NCBI GenBank assembly: GCA_001548435.1
Contig: AP017308.1
Span: 2,675,030 to 2,739,029, forward strand
Length of the DNA stretch: 64,000 bases
Source of the DNA: Leptolyngbya sp. NIES-3755
GTDB lineage: Bacteria; Cyanobacteriota; Cyanobacteriia; Leptolyngbyales; Leptolyngbyaceae
Reading direction: 5' to 3'
How positions within the stretch are numbered: position 1 is the stretch's first letter; each line of letters opens with the position of its first letter. A program made the translations under genes and the position numbers. The notes beneath the pieces are model-generated. The model saw only the letters and a program-made list of their open reading frames with translations. It made no database searches and had not been told where the DNA came from. Shown piece after piece: positions 45,997 through 55,172 of this stretch.

Positions 45997-46147
45997 GATG
46001 CTCCTGGGTCAAATCTGAGGGATGTTTTGAACACAGGTGAAGTTAATTCGACAGATGTTACTACCGTATCAACTCAGCATTTGAGATTCAGTTTTGTGAC
46101 GCATTGCGGATATAGTTTTACAGTTCGTTGGATTCTTTGGTTTTTCT

Positions 46148-48115
46148 TTATTTCCAGTTTTGCCAATTTATGTTCAGAATTGAAGTCCCTGGAAATGCAG
46201 TCGGATTGTTATTCGCATTGAGTCGCTGTTGCAGTTTCTCTAGATTTGGACTGGGATAGGGCAGATTTTCGACCAGTTGGAAGGGAGCAATTCCGGTTTC
46301 GAGCGAAAAGGCTGCGGTTGTTCCTGCGGCTGCACCTGCTGACCACTCGATCGAGTGAACTCGATAAGCAGATGCCGTAATGTGACTCATTGCAAGACTC
46401 TTTCCCGTCACAATCATGTTATCGATCTTCTGCGGGATCATGGCTCTGAGCGGGATTTGGAACGGATAGGTATCATTTGCACCTTGTCGCTCTCCCGGAC
46501 GTTCTTGATTTCCAGGCTTTTCAGGCGGGGATTCGACCATGCAGGGATGGAAATCGAGCGGATAATGTCCAATGCCAACACTATCGGGATAGATCCGCGA
46601 TCGACCTAATGTTTTAACTGTGTTTGGATCAATGCGTCCGCGAATCACATCGATCGTTCTTAAACCTGCGATCGAGGTTGCGATCTGCCGAAATGTTGGC
46701 TCTCCTAAATTCTGATAGTACTCTCCGCTAAAGTCTTTTCGAGAAGCAGTAACTTCATCCATAAAAAAGCCCTGTGGATAGCCATAAGCCGGTCGTCCAA
46801 CAATTCGACGTGATTCACGCATGTAAGGATACTTGGACAATCCATGCACCGTTCCCATCGGAGAATCCAGTCCAGAGAGATAACGCAAATTTGGGAATGG
46901 TTTCTTGATGGGCTGTTTCGCATCGGTTGTACCGGAATGGAACCAGTAGAAAAAGCCTAATGCTTGCTCTTCACCGCCTCGTAATCCGCTTACTCGGAAG
47001 CCACCCATCCAATTATTCGGGTCAAGCTGTCCGGTTGCTCTGAGTTGATCCCGCGATAGTAGATAGTTATCGGCACTGGTTCCGGGTGCGTAATCATTAC
47101 CCCAGTTCCAGTTTTGCATTGAGATATCGCCAGGATTGATCGATCGACTTCCCGCGCCCGGAACTGCACTTTGAATTCGACGATAGGTAAACACCAGTTC
47201 GGGTGCTTCTGCATATCGCTTGTCATTGAAGCTATACGACTGAGCATAACGGGGGTAAAAATCCGGTGGCGTTGCAGGTTGCGGAGTCGCCGTTGCTTCC
47301 ATCGCAAATGTGTACGTGTAGCCTTGGGGACAATAGGGGTAATCGGTCTCGCTGGATGAAGAAGGATTGAGATACGATCGAGCATCCAGTCCCAAGCGAT
47401 AAGGAATATCCGTGAGTGCGACCAATTCTCCAGTTTCGGTTGCTTCAATGACGTACCATCTTCCAGAAGCGGGTGGCACGAATTGAATGATTTTCTTTTG
47501 GAATAGCGGCGAATCTTGCTCGGTGTAACTATCGGTAATGGTTTGAGATAACGGATAAGTATTGAGTGCGGGCGCATTCGGGGCAGGACGATGTTGAATG
47601 GCACGAATCGATTGAATTTGAGTGCCTGACACTGCGATCGATTTTGCAACCGTATTCGGGAAAAAATAAAGCTTTCCTTTACCTTCTTTTTCTGCTTCTT
47701 GCAACATAGTTTGTAACAGTTCATGTCCTTCTTTCGGCATGAAACAGACTAAACTCACCCAACAAGCACCGGGATTTCTATTTTCGTTTTGGGCTAGAAT
47801 TCGCTGACGAAAATCGGTATAGCCGCGTGGGAAAAGTAAACGCGATCGCTGAGTCGATTTTTCATCCAGAGCAGAGGTTCCTTGAGATGAAACTTGTCCG
47901 CCAATCCAATCGGTAATCTCGGTCATACAGACGGTACGACCCGCTTTGAGAGATTCGTAGGCAGCCGCAACTCCAGACGTTCCTGCACCCACAATCATGA
48001 TTTCGCAGTTCACTTGCTGATTGATCGATCGCGGAGTTTGGGCTTGAACTTGTTGCATTGATAGTAAAGAAATCAAGCTCAATCCAATCGCAAAATGAAA
48101 GAAGAATTTTGTCAT
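46148..48115 (-). CDS. FAD-dependent oxidoreductase, exported
   Basis: The 655-residue protein has a signal peptide (FHFAIGLSLISLLSMQQVQA) followed by the dinucleotide-binding motif CEIMIVGAGTSGVAAAYESL and WIGGQVSSQG. These are features of the FAD-dependent oxidoreductase family (PF12831 type). Near the C-terminus NMIVTGKSLAMSHITASAYR and IEWSAGAAAGTTAA close the FAD site. Export of a folded flavoprotein would suggest Tat, but no twin-Arg is seen. Substrate unknown. It is monocistronic. Confidence 0.83.
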   Translation of the reverse strand: MTKFFFHFAIGLSLISLLSMQQVQAQTPRSINQQVNCEIMIVGAGTSGVAAAYESLKAGRTVCMTEITDWIGGQVSSQGTSALDEKSTQRSRLLFPRGYTDFRQRILAQNENRNPGACWVSLVCFMPKEGHELLQTMLQEAEKEGKGKLYFFPNTVAKSIAVSGTQIQSIRAIQHRPAPNAPALNTYPLSQTITDSYTEQDSPLFQKKIIQFVPPASGRWYVIEATETGELVALTDIPYRLGLDARSYLNPSSSSETDYPYCPQGYTYTFAMEATATPQPATPPDFYPRYAQSYSFNDKRYAEAPELVFTYRRIQSAVPGAGSRSINPGDISMQNWNWGNDYAPGTSADNYLLSRDQLRATGQLDPNNWMGGFRVSGLRGGEEQALGFFYWFHSGTTDAKQPIKKPFPNLRYLSGLDSPMGTVHGLSKYPYMRESRRIVGRPAYGYPQGFFMDEVTASRKDFSGEYYQNLGEPTFRQIATSIAGLRTIDVIRGRIDPNTVKTLGRSRIYPDSVGIGHYPLDFHPCMVESPPEKPGNQERPGERQGANDTYPFQIPLRAMIPQKIDNMIVTGKSLAMSHITASAYRVHSIEWSAGAAAGTTAAFSLETGIAPFQLVENLPYPSPNLEKLQQRLNANNNPTAFPGTSILNINWQNWK

Positions 48116-48301
48116 TGAGATAATCTCACATCATTGAATTGTGTTAAGTACGTTTGCACTTGATTAGACAAATCGTAAGAACCTTAAGACCGATTCGATG
48201 ATTTACCTAGAAGAATCAACTCACTTAAATGTTGCAATTTTAGATATTATCCAAAGAGCATAAAATATACGTTTATTCGGAAATATGCAAAAATCTTGCT
48301 C

Positions 48302-49138
48302 ATGAAATTCACAGCGATAGCTTATATTCTTTTCGCGTTCTGTATACCTGTTCCTGTGTTGGCACAACCGAATGATGTCTCTGTGCGAGTCGATCGATGG
48401 TTGGCAATTCAACAAATGTCGGGAACTGTCAGCTACGATCGACCATCTGGATCAAGAGCGGCTCGTGTGGGAGATCGATTACAAGCGGTTGGAGATGGGA
48501 TCACAACTGGAACTCAATCTAGAGCGAATTTGCTTTTAGATACCGGGGTTGGAACTATCAATGTTTTGGAATATACCAGTTTAAGAGTTCAACGATTGGA
48601 CACGACACCGGATAGTGGCAGGATCACACACATTGATGTGACGCGAGGACAGGTTCGATTAAAGCTACGACGGTTTACCAGTCCGAATTCTGAACTGAGA
48701 ATCCGTACCCCTGCGGGATTAAGTGGAGTTCGAGGAACCGAGTTTGGTGTCGTGGTTCAACCAGATGGGAAAACCTCGATCGGGACTTTAGAGGGATCAG
48801 TCGTGACTGAAGCTCAAGGAGTTCAAGTTGAAGTACCCGGTGGATTTCAGAACTTTACGATTCCCGGACAGGCTCCCTCTGCTGCTGTACCCTTACGCGA
48901 CGATCCTTCATTAGCAGCGGACTTTGTGAGATTGCTCGATCGAGGAGTGCGGAGCGTTCAGATTGTGGGACGAGTTGATCCGGTGAATGCAGTAACAGTT
49001 AATGGGGTGCAACAAACCGTTGATGCTAACGGTGAATTCCGGAGTGCAACGTTTTTAGTTCCATCGTTTCTGAGGGTGAATGTCGTGGTCACAACTCCAT
49101 TGGGAAAATCTCAATCTTATGAACTGGCGTTTCGGTAG
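48302..49138 (+). CDS. FecR domain-containing protein
   Basis: This 278-residue protein has a signal peptide ending VPVLAQ and a FecR domain: VGDRLQAVGDGITTGTQSRA, DTGVGTINVLEYTSLRVQ, RTPAGLSGVRGTEFGVVV and SIGTLEGSVV. A C-terminal domain follows (NAVTVNGVQQTVDANGEF), similar to repeat modules of surface proteins. The ATG at 48302 is preferred over the TTG at 48296. The CHASE2 kinase start lies inside its last 20 bases. FecR-CHASE2 pairs are common in cyanobacteria and probably sense cell-envelope signals together. Confidence 0.87.
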   Translation: MKFTAIAYILFAFCIPVPVLAQPNDVSVRVDRWLAIQQMSGTVSYDRPSGSRAARVGDRLQAVGDGITTGTQSRANLLLDTGVGTINVLEYTSLRVQRLDTTPDSGRITHIDVTRGQVRLKLRRFTSPNSELRIRTPAGLSGVRGTEFGVVVQPDGKTSIGTLEGSVVTEAQGVQVEVPGGFQNFTIPGQAPSAAVPLRDDPSLAADFVRLLDRGVRSVQIVGRVDPVNAVTVNGVQQTVDANGEFRSATFLVPSFLRVNVVVTTPLGKSQSYELAFR

Positions 49139-51380
49139 AGTCGGGTGGCGCTTACTTCCCGGTACGATCGCCACCGTTCTGATGGCGGGATTGGTGCAAA
49201 TCGGGGCGCTCAAACCACTGGAACAAGTTTCGTATTCTGCGCTGTTTCGACTCCGAGGAGAGCGGCAATGGGATAGTCGTTTGGTGCTGGTTGCGATCGA
49301 TGATGATAGTCTCAAAGAGTTGGGACGGTTTCCTTGGAAGCGATCGAGATATGTGGAATTGATCGATCGATTAACTCGTGCAAATTCTAGTGTGATTGCG
49401 TTCGATTTATTGTTCTCAGAACCGTCTCCTGAAGATGAACCGTTTGCCAAAGCGATCGAACGATCGAATCGAGTCATTTTGGCGCAGGGAGAGGTCGAAC
49501 CAGAAAATCTTCTGCTTCCGGTTCCTCGGTTGAGAACGGCTGCGGTCGGGAGTGGTCATATTCGGATTCAACCGGATGAGGATGGGATTGTTCGATCAAT
49601 TGAGCCGCAATCTGGAGGGACTCTGGCGTTCGGAATTGCGACTGTGATGACCTATTCTTTGTTGCGAGAAGCGATCGCATCTCCAGATTTGAGTCAACCG
49701 ATTTGGCTGAATTGGGCAGGGCAGAGCGATCATATTCCACATTATTCGTTTGCTTCGGTGGTTCGGGGAGACGTACCGGATTCTGTATTTGAAAACAAAA
49801 TTGTGCTGGTGGGAGTGACTGCCTCCTCGATCGATACTGCTTCGACTCCGTTCGATCGTGCTGCTCCAGCCAGCGGAGTTCATATTCAGGCAACGTTGAT
49901 CGATAATGTATTGCAGCGAAATGCACTGACTCCGATCGCAGGTGCGAAATTGCTCGTGATTTTTGCGATCGGGGGACTGGCATTCGGGGTCATTCTCAGC
50001 TTTTGGCGCACAGAAATCCAGATTGCGATCGCGGTCATTAGTCTTTTGAGTTGGATTGGAATTAGCGTTGTTCTTCTCAAAGCGAACTATCTGCCACCGA
50101 TGATGTTACCGATTGGATTGGTCGTGAGTAATACGATTACTACGATTCTGATTGAGCGATCGAGAATTAATCGCACTCTCCAACAGCAAATCGATCAGCT
50201 TCAAGAACGCTACGAAGCCGATTTAATTACAAAACCGCTTGATCCTTCTGAACTGGATTCGTCTGATATTTCAATGCAGCGAGTGACGCAATTAACCGCG
50301 CTGGCAGATCAATTAGGACAATCGCAAGCGACCCAAGCCGCGATCGCACGAAATTTACCGATTGGACTAATGGCGTGTGATCTAGCGGGACGAGTTTGGT
50401 TTTGTAACCCGATCGCGGCTGCGGTGTTTAATATTCGTGTGGGAAGTTTGCTGGAGCCGATTTTGATTCCTGAATGGATCGGGATGAATGACTGGCAGCA
50501 AGTGTTGAGAGAGCCGCATACCGTCTCGATCGAGAAACATCGTCAGGAACAATGGTTTAATTTTCAGATTGAACCGTTAGAAAGATCTGAAGATGGAATT
50601 TTGATCGTATTGGAAGACATCACACTTCGCAAAGCGATCGAACTCGATTTAGATGATCAAATCTTAGAACTACATCATTTAAGTGAATTAAAAGATGAAT
50701 TTTTAAGCACCGTTTCACATGAGTTGAGAACGCCTTTAACCAATATGAAAATGGCAATTCAACTCCTGAAGATTGCGAAAACTGATGCACAGAAAGAACA
50801 TTACTTAAGAATTCTAGATAATGAATGCAATCGTGAATCGGATCTTGTTAATACGTTGCTGGATCTTCAGCGATTAGAATCTGGACAGCAATCTTTTGAG
50901 ATTACCTCTATCTCGCTTCATCGCTGGTTGCATGAATTATTAGAGCCGTTCGATCGACGAACTGAATCTCGACAACAATCGTTCTCGATCGTGCTTGATC
51001 CATTGTTGCCAGTGTTGCAGAGTGATCGATCGGCATTAGAACGAATTTTGGTTGAACTTTTGAATAATGCTTGCAAGTACACGCCACCCCATGAACAGAT
51101 TATTGTATTGGCAGATTGGGTTGCGCCGAATGTTGAAATTAGCGTGAAAAATTCTGGCGTTGAAATTGTAGAAGAAGCTCGATCGAGAATTTTTGAACGG
51201 TTTTACCGAATTCCGAATGGTGATCCTGGAAAGCAGGGTGGCTCAGGATTGGGACTTGCACTGGTGAAGAAATTGGTGGAATCATTGCAAGGTTCGATCG
51301 AAGTGATGAGTGCGAATCGTTGGACAATTTTTACAGTGAAGTTGCCTGTACGGTTGGATGAAAAACCTGTCACGGGCTAG
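49119..51380 (+). CDS. CHASE2-domain sensor histidine kinase
   Basis: The N-terminus has one membrane helix and an extracytoplasmic CHASE2 domain (about 30-290) with LVLVAIDDDSLKELGRFPW, VIAFDLLFSEPS and KIVLVGVTASSIDTASTPFD. Three membrane helices follow (about 290-365). A PAS-like region precedes HisKA (STVSHELRTPLTNMKM, phosphorylated His) and the ATPase domain (LLNNACKYTPP, GGSGLGLALVKKL). The Met at 49119 overlaps the end of the FecR gene, so the two are translationally coupled. No response regulator is adjacent. The ligand is unknown. Confidence 0.9.
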   Translation: MNWRFGRVGWRLLPGTIATVLMAGLVQIGALKPLEQVSYSALFRLRGERQWDSRLVLVAIDDDSLKELGRFPWKRSRYVELIDRLTRANSSVIAFDLLFSEPSPEDEPFAKAIERSNRVILAQGEVEPENLLLPVPRLRTAAVGSGHIRIQPDEDGIVRSIEPQSGGTLAFGIATVMTYSLLREAIASPDLSQPIWLNWAGQSDHIPHYSFASVVRGDVPDSVFENKIVLVGVTASSIDTASTPFDRAAPASGVHIQATLIDNVLQRNALTPIAGAKLLVIFAIGGLAFGVILSFWRTEIQIAIAVISLLSWIGISVVLLKANYLPPMMLPIGLVVSNTITTILIERSRINRTLQQQIDQLQERYEADLITKPLDPSELDSSDISMQRVTQLTALADQLGQSQATQAAIARNLPIGLMACDLAGRVWFCNPIAAAVFNIRVGSLLEPILIPEWIGMNDWQQVLREPHTVSIEKHRQEQWFNFQIEPLERSEDGILIVLEDITLRKAIELDLDDQILELHHLSELKDEFLSTVSHELRTPLTNMKMAIQLLKIAKTDAQKEHYLRILDNECNRESDLVNTLLDLQRLESGQQSFEITSISLHRWLHELLEPFDRRTESRQQSFSIVLDPLLPVLQSDRSALERILVELLNNACKYTPPHEQIIVLADWVAPNVEISVKNSGVEIVEEARSRIFERFYRIPNGDPGKQGGSGLGLALVKKLVESLQGSIEVMSANRWTIFTVKLPVRLDEKPVTG

Positions 51381-51434
51381 AGAAGTTGGAGAGATCGATC
51401 GTTCTAGGATTTCAAAGTAGTCCTTGAGAAAGTT

Positions 51435-51644
51435 ATGGGTGTTCCAGAATCAGGATTTGTACTTTTTCTAGTGTTCGGCATTATTTTGACGATCGCTGGC
51501 ATTCTCGCAGGCGCATACATTCTTAAGCCGAAAGATCAACCGATTCGATTTGATCAATGGGGCTTTGTCGTGGTAATTCCGATCGTCATTCCGATCGTGG
51601 CTGCATTGTTATTTCAAGTGCTGTCTTATTATCATTGGATTTAG
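51435..51644 (+). CDS. Small two-helix membrane protein
   Basis: This 69-residue protein has two membrane helices (about 7-29 and 44-66) joined by a polar loop (KPKDQPIRFDQWG). No family is recognised. It lies 54 bp after the kinase stop and its stop overlaps that of the converging TIR gene by 4 bases. Confidence 0.65.
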   Translation: MGVPESGFVLFLVFGIILTIAGILAGAYILKPKDQPIRFDQWGFVVVIPIVIPIVAALLFQVLSYYHWI

Positions 51645-52966
51645 CGATCGCGGATTGAACGCATCGATCGTAAGATAATCCAACTCAATGTGAGTAACCA
51701 CGCTAAAACAATGAGATAGGCAATCATCAGATCGCGTTGGACGCTTTGTTGAACAGATTCTAAGTAAGTCTGAGTAAAATCAACTCGCATTCCGCCGACA
51801 ATGTCGCCGCGTGAATTTTTAATCGGAGCAGAAGCCGAAATCCATCGCCCTAACTCATCTTGATAGGGTTCCATCACGATCGTTTCTTGATTTTTGAACA
51901 CATCCAGTTCTCTATTTTTTGCGGAGTATGAGTCTCGAAACTTCGTCTCTTTGCGAGTTTTTTGCACTTCGCGTGTGACATCCCCAACCCAGAGAATTTC
52001 ACCCGGTTTTCCGGCAATAAAAGTGCGTGGAAAAGCATTTGGAAAAACCGTATTTACATTGAGAAGCCATTGTTGTTGTGCTTGATAGAGCGGATTGTTC
52101 GTTGGGTTCTCACCTTGGGCAACACGGATATTGGCTAACGGCGCAAATTGATCGCCATTGGTTCCGAATGTTCCCATGCGTAAAGCACTCACCATATCCT
52201 CTCGAATCCGGTCGGTCGCTTCATTAATCCTGACTTTGTAAAACCAAATTCCAGCTAGAGTGGAGATGAGCAAATTAGCAACAATCGTAAACGCAACGAC
52301 ATTTCTACGCGATCGCGAAATTGCAATTCTTCGAGCCGTTTCCGCTTCTCGACTCGATCGAACGTATTGAACTTGCAAACTGGTTGCAGGTGGCTTTTTT
52401 GCACTAATCGCCCATTGTTCTGCTTGTTCTAGATCACTTCCCCGCAGAAGATAGCTCGAATCTTTGGAATTGCCCTGCCATTCGATCGCTCGAACTAACA
52501 ATCGGGTGTGCATTCGGACATATTCTAAATCGGTATCGATCGCTTTTAAGAGTTCCTGAAACGTACTTTGAAAGTCGTCTGTGTCGCGAAAAAATAACCA
52601 GTTGTGGCTCGAAATTTCAGGATGCACTTTGCTGGGATCAAAGCCTTCTCGATACACGATCGGTAAAAAGCGCTTGTTGTTCAATGCTGCATACTTAATC
52701 TCATCTTGGCAGATCGGAGAGTCGATCGAATCTGGACTAATGACGAACACAAAGGTATTCGCTCCCTCAATGCCGTGTTGGATTGCTGCCCACCATTCTT
52801 CGCCCTTGCGAATACTATCCCAATCGACCCAAGGCACTCGATCGAGCTTTCTAAATTCAGCATCCAAGCTCCGAACAAAGGCTTGATCTTTTCGCGAATA
52901 GGAAATAAAAACATCGTGGCTTTGTGAAATCGGCTCAGAGGATAGATGCGTCATCGTTTGAGTCAT
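51641..52966 (-). CDS. TIR-domain protein with membrane-embedded sensor region
   Basis: The N-terminal TIR domain (about 16-145) has HDVFISYSRKDQAFV, WVDWDSIRKGEEWW and SPDSIDSPICQDEIKYA, whose Glu is the position of the NADase catalytic residue in active TIRs. A linker (TRLLVRAIEWQ, YLLRGSDLEQAEQWAI) follows that is usual in cyanobacterial TIR-WD40 proteins. In place of WD40 repeats come a membrane helix (about 222-243), an extracytoplasmic Cache/CHASE-like region (RWISASAPIKNSRGDIVGGM) and a final helix. The design suggests a ligand-controlled NAD hydrolase. That is inference. Confidence 0.85.
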   Translation of the reverse strand: MTQTMTHLSSEPISQSHDVFISYSRKDQAFVRSLDAEFRKLDRVPWVDWDSIRKGEEWWAAIQHGIEGANTFVFVISPDSIDSPICQDEIKYAALNNKRFLPIVYREGFDPSKVHPEISSHNWLFFRDTDDFQSTFQELLKAIDTDLEYVRMHTRLLVRAIEWQGNSKDSSYLLRGSDLEQAEQWAISAKKPPATSLQVQYVRSSREAETARRIAISRSRRNVVAFTIVANLLISTLAGIWFYKVRINEATDRIREDMVSALRMGTFGTNGDQFAPLANIRVAQGENPTNNPLYQAQQQWLLNVNTVFPNAFPRTFIAGKPGEILWVGDVTREVQKTRKETKFRDSYSAKNRELDVFKNQETIVMEPYQDELGRWISASAPIKNSRGDIVGGMRVDFTQTYLESVQQSVQRDLMIAYLIVLAWLLTLSWIILRSMRSIRDR

Positions 52967-52985
52967 AGCACACTAGAAATGATAG

Positions 52986-53399
52986 TTATTCGGACACTTT
53001 CCCTCGGAGCGCTTTGATTTGTCCTCGCTTGGTTTTGCTATCTAATCGTTTCTGCTGAGAACCGCGAGTTGGAATCGTAGCTTTGCGTTTCTTGGGAACA
53101 ATCATCGCACTTTGAATTAGTTCTTTCAATCGCTTTAGCGCTTCTTCACGGTTCTGTTCTTGAGTCCGTTGGGACTGCGCTTTGAGGATGAGAATGCCAT
53201 CTTTCGTAATCCGATTGTCATTCAAATTTAACAATCGCTCTTTGATCCGATCGGGTAATGAAGATGCGGCAATATCGAAGCGCAGATGAATGGCGGTTGC
53301 GACTTTGTTCACGTTCTGTCCGCCTGCGCCTTGTGAACGAACTGCGCTGAGTTCAATCTCAGAGTCGGGAATTGCGATCGCTTTAGAAATTTGCAGCAT
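52986..53399 (-). CDS. arfB: Alternative ribosome-rescue factor / peptidyl-tRNA hydrolase ArfB
   Basis: ArfB (YaeJ) releases peptides from ribosomes stalled on truncated mRNA. The 137-residue protein has the catalytic GGQ at 26-28 (RSQGAGGQNVNKVATA) and the RITKDGILILKAQSQRTQEQ motif. It has a basic C-terminal tail (KKRKATIPTRGSQQKR, KRGQIKALRGK) that inserts in the mRNA channel. queG lies 19 bp upstream on the same strand. Confidence 0.92.
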   Translation of the reverse strand: MLQISKAIAIPDSEIELSAVRSQGAGGQNVNKVATAIHLRFDIAASSLPDRIKERLLNLNDNRITKDGILILKAQSQRTQEQNREEALKRLKELIQSAMIVPKKRKATIPTRGSQQKRLDSKTKRGQIKALRGKVSE

Positions 53400-53418
53400 T
53401 GTTCAGAATCATCGAGCC

Positions 53419-54333
53419 TTATTCTCTAGCGTAATCGATGTTTGCCTTTGCGTTTCGTTTCAACATGTGGATTTTGATCCGTCGAAGGGCAGATCCGGTG
53501 AATCGTCGATCGTATTCTTCTTCTGAAATTTCAGCGAGTTCCTCCAAAGTCGGAGCAATATTCCATGATCGGGGTTGAAAGTCTTCGACATCAGTTTCTT
53601 GAGCAAATCGCTGATTCCAAGGGCAAACATCTTGACAGATATCACAGCCAGCAACCCAACCTTTGAGATCGAGATTGGGTAACACTTCTGCACGATTCTC
53701 GATCGTATGATATGCAATACACCGATTTGCATCAATCACAAACGGTTCTGTGATCGCGTTCGTGGGACAAGCATCAATACAGCGGGTACAAGTTCCACAA
53801 TGTTGAGTATGCGGTTTGTCGATCGCAAGTTCCAGATTAGTCACAATGCCACCGAGAAACACCCAAGAACCATATTCGCGTGTGATCACATTGCCATTCT
53901 TTGCAATCCAGCCTAATCCTGCTTGCTGTGCCCAGAACTTATCTTGTACGGGAGCCGTATCTGCAAAGTATCGCGCCTGAACTCGATCGCGTTCTAACCA
54001 AGTTGCAAACGCTTTTAGTTTCTTGTGTAAAATTCGATGATAGTCGCGTCCCCAACCATAGCGGGAGATTTTCGCGTATTCTTCTCCGTCGGGTCGCTGC
54101 TGTGGTGTGTAATAATTCAGAGCGACACAAATAATTGATTTAGCTTCAGGAACCAATTCGCGAATGTCTTGGCGCTTAGGATTGCTCATCCACGCCATAT
54201 CCGCCTGAAATTCTCGATCGAGCCATGTTTGCAAAGCTGCGATCGCAGACTGTTGAGCCGGATCAGCAACCGAAGCAATTCCGACTTTGTGAAATCCAAG
54301 CTCGATCGCTTTTTGCTTAATCTCTGATTCCAT
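53419..54333 (-). CDS. queG: Epoxyqueuosine reductase
   Basis: QueG performs the last step of tRNA queuosine synthesis, a cobalamin- and 4Fe-4S-dependent reduction. The 304 residues have ALNYYTPQQRPDGEEYAKISR with the active region RYGWGRDYH and RYFADTAPVQDKFWAQQAGL. The two cluster motifs are CGTCTRCIDACP and CDICQDVCP. The length is typical of the shorter form without the HEAT-repeat tail. It is divergent from modA and followed by arfB. Confidence 0.94.
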   Translation of the reverse strand: MESEIKQKAIELGFHKVGIASVADPAQQSAIAALQTWLDREFQADMAWMSNPKRQDIRELVPEAKSIICVALNYYTPQQRPDGEEYAKISRYGWGRDYHRILHKKLKAFATWLERDRVQARYFADTAPVQDKFWAQQAGLGWIAKNGNVITREYGSWVFLGGIVTNLELAIDKPHTQHCGTCTRCIDACPTNAITEPFVIDANRCIAYHTIENRAEVLPNLDLKGWVAGCDICQDVCPWNQRFAQETDVEDFQPRSWNIAPTLEELAEISEEEYDRRFTGSALRRIKIHMLKRNAKANIDYARE

Positions 54334-54383
54334 AAAAAACGATTCGCTTCCACGCTCAGACTTTTTATCCTAAATAGCATTGT

Positions 54384-55169
54384 ATGCAACATAAATACTT
54401 TCTGGCATTCTTTATCACGGCGCTAACCGTTCTGTTTCTCAGTCTAGGATTGCAATTTGTTCAATCTACCCAAGCCAATAAGACTCTGTTAGTATCTGCG
54501 GCTGCTAGTTTAAAGGAGGTTTTAGAAGAGATTAAGCCGCTTTATCAAAAAACTCGTTCAGATATTAATTTGACCTATAACTTTGGGGCATCTGGCGCTC
54601 TACTACAACAGATCGAGCAAGGCGCGCCTGCTGATATTTTTATCTCCGCTGCTGCTCGTCAAATGGATGCTCTCGACCAGAAAGGCGCATTAGTTCCCGG
54701 AACACGATCGAACTTTGCAAACAATCAATTAGCGATCGTCGTTCCCAAGAATTCTACATCTGTCACGCGCATCATCAGCTTGAGGGAACCTGCGATTAAA
54801 CGAATTGCGATCGGTGAACCTCGCAGCGTTCCAGCGGGACAATATGCTGAACAGGTGTTGCAAAAACTCAATTTAATAGATGATGTCAAATCAAAGCTGG
54901 TTTACGCGAACAATGTGCGGCAAGTGCTGGCAGCAGTTGAGAGCGGGAATGCAGATGCAGGATTTGTTTATGTGACCGATGCTCGAATCTCTGACAAAGT
55001 GAAAGTAGCTGTGGTTGCTCCTGAGAGCTTTCATTCCTCGATCGTCTATCCGATGGCAGTTCTCAAAAGCAGCAAAAACGTAGATGCTGCGAGAGCTTTT
55101 GTTACCCATCTATCGGGCAGCGAAGCTAGAGGGGTGTTGCGTAAATATGGATTCATCGTTCCCAAGTAA
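54384..55169 (+). CDS. modA: Molybdate ABC transporter substrate-binding protein
   Basis: ModA binds molybdate or tungstate in the periplasm. The 261-residue protein has an N-terminal hydrophobic export segment (residues 7-28), then LLVSAAASLKEVLEEI, FGASGALLQQIEQGAPADIF, IAIGEPRSVPAGQYAEQVL and GFVYVTDARIS. These are the oxyanion-binding stretches of the family. modBC follows after 3 bp. Molybdenum would serve nitrate reductase or nitrogenase. Confidence 0.95.
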   Translation: MQHKYFLAFFITALTVLFLSLGLQFVQSTQANKTLLVSAAASLKEVLEEIKPLYQKTRSDINLTYNFGASGALLQQIEQGAPADIFISAAARQMDALDQKGALVPGTRSNFANNQLAIVVPKNSTSVTRIISLREPAIKRIAIGEPRSVPAGQYAEQVLQKLNLIDDVKSKLVYANNVRQVLAAVESGNADAGFVYVTDARISDKVKVAVVAPESFHSSIVYPMAVLKSSKNVDAARAFVTHLSGSEARGVLRKYGFIVPK

Positions 55170-55172
55170 ACA

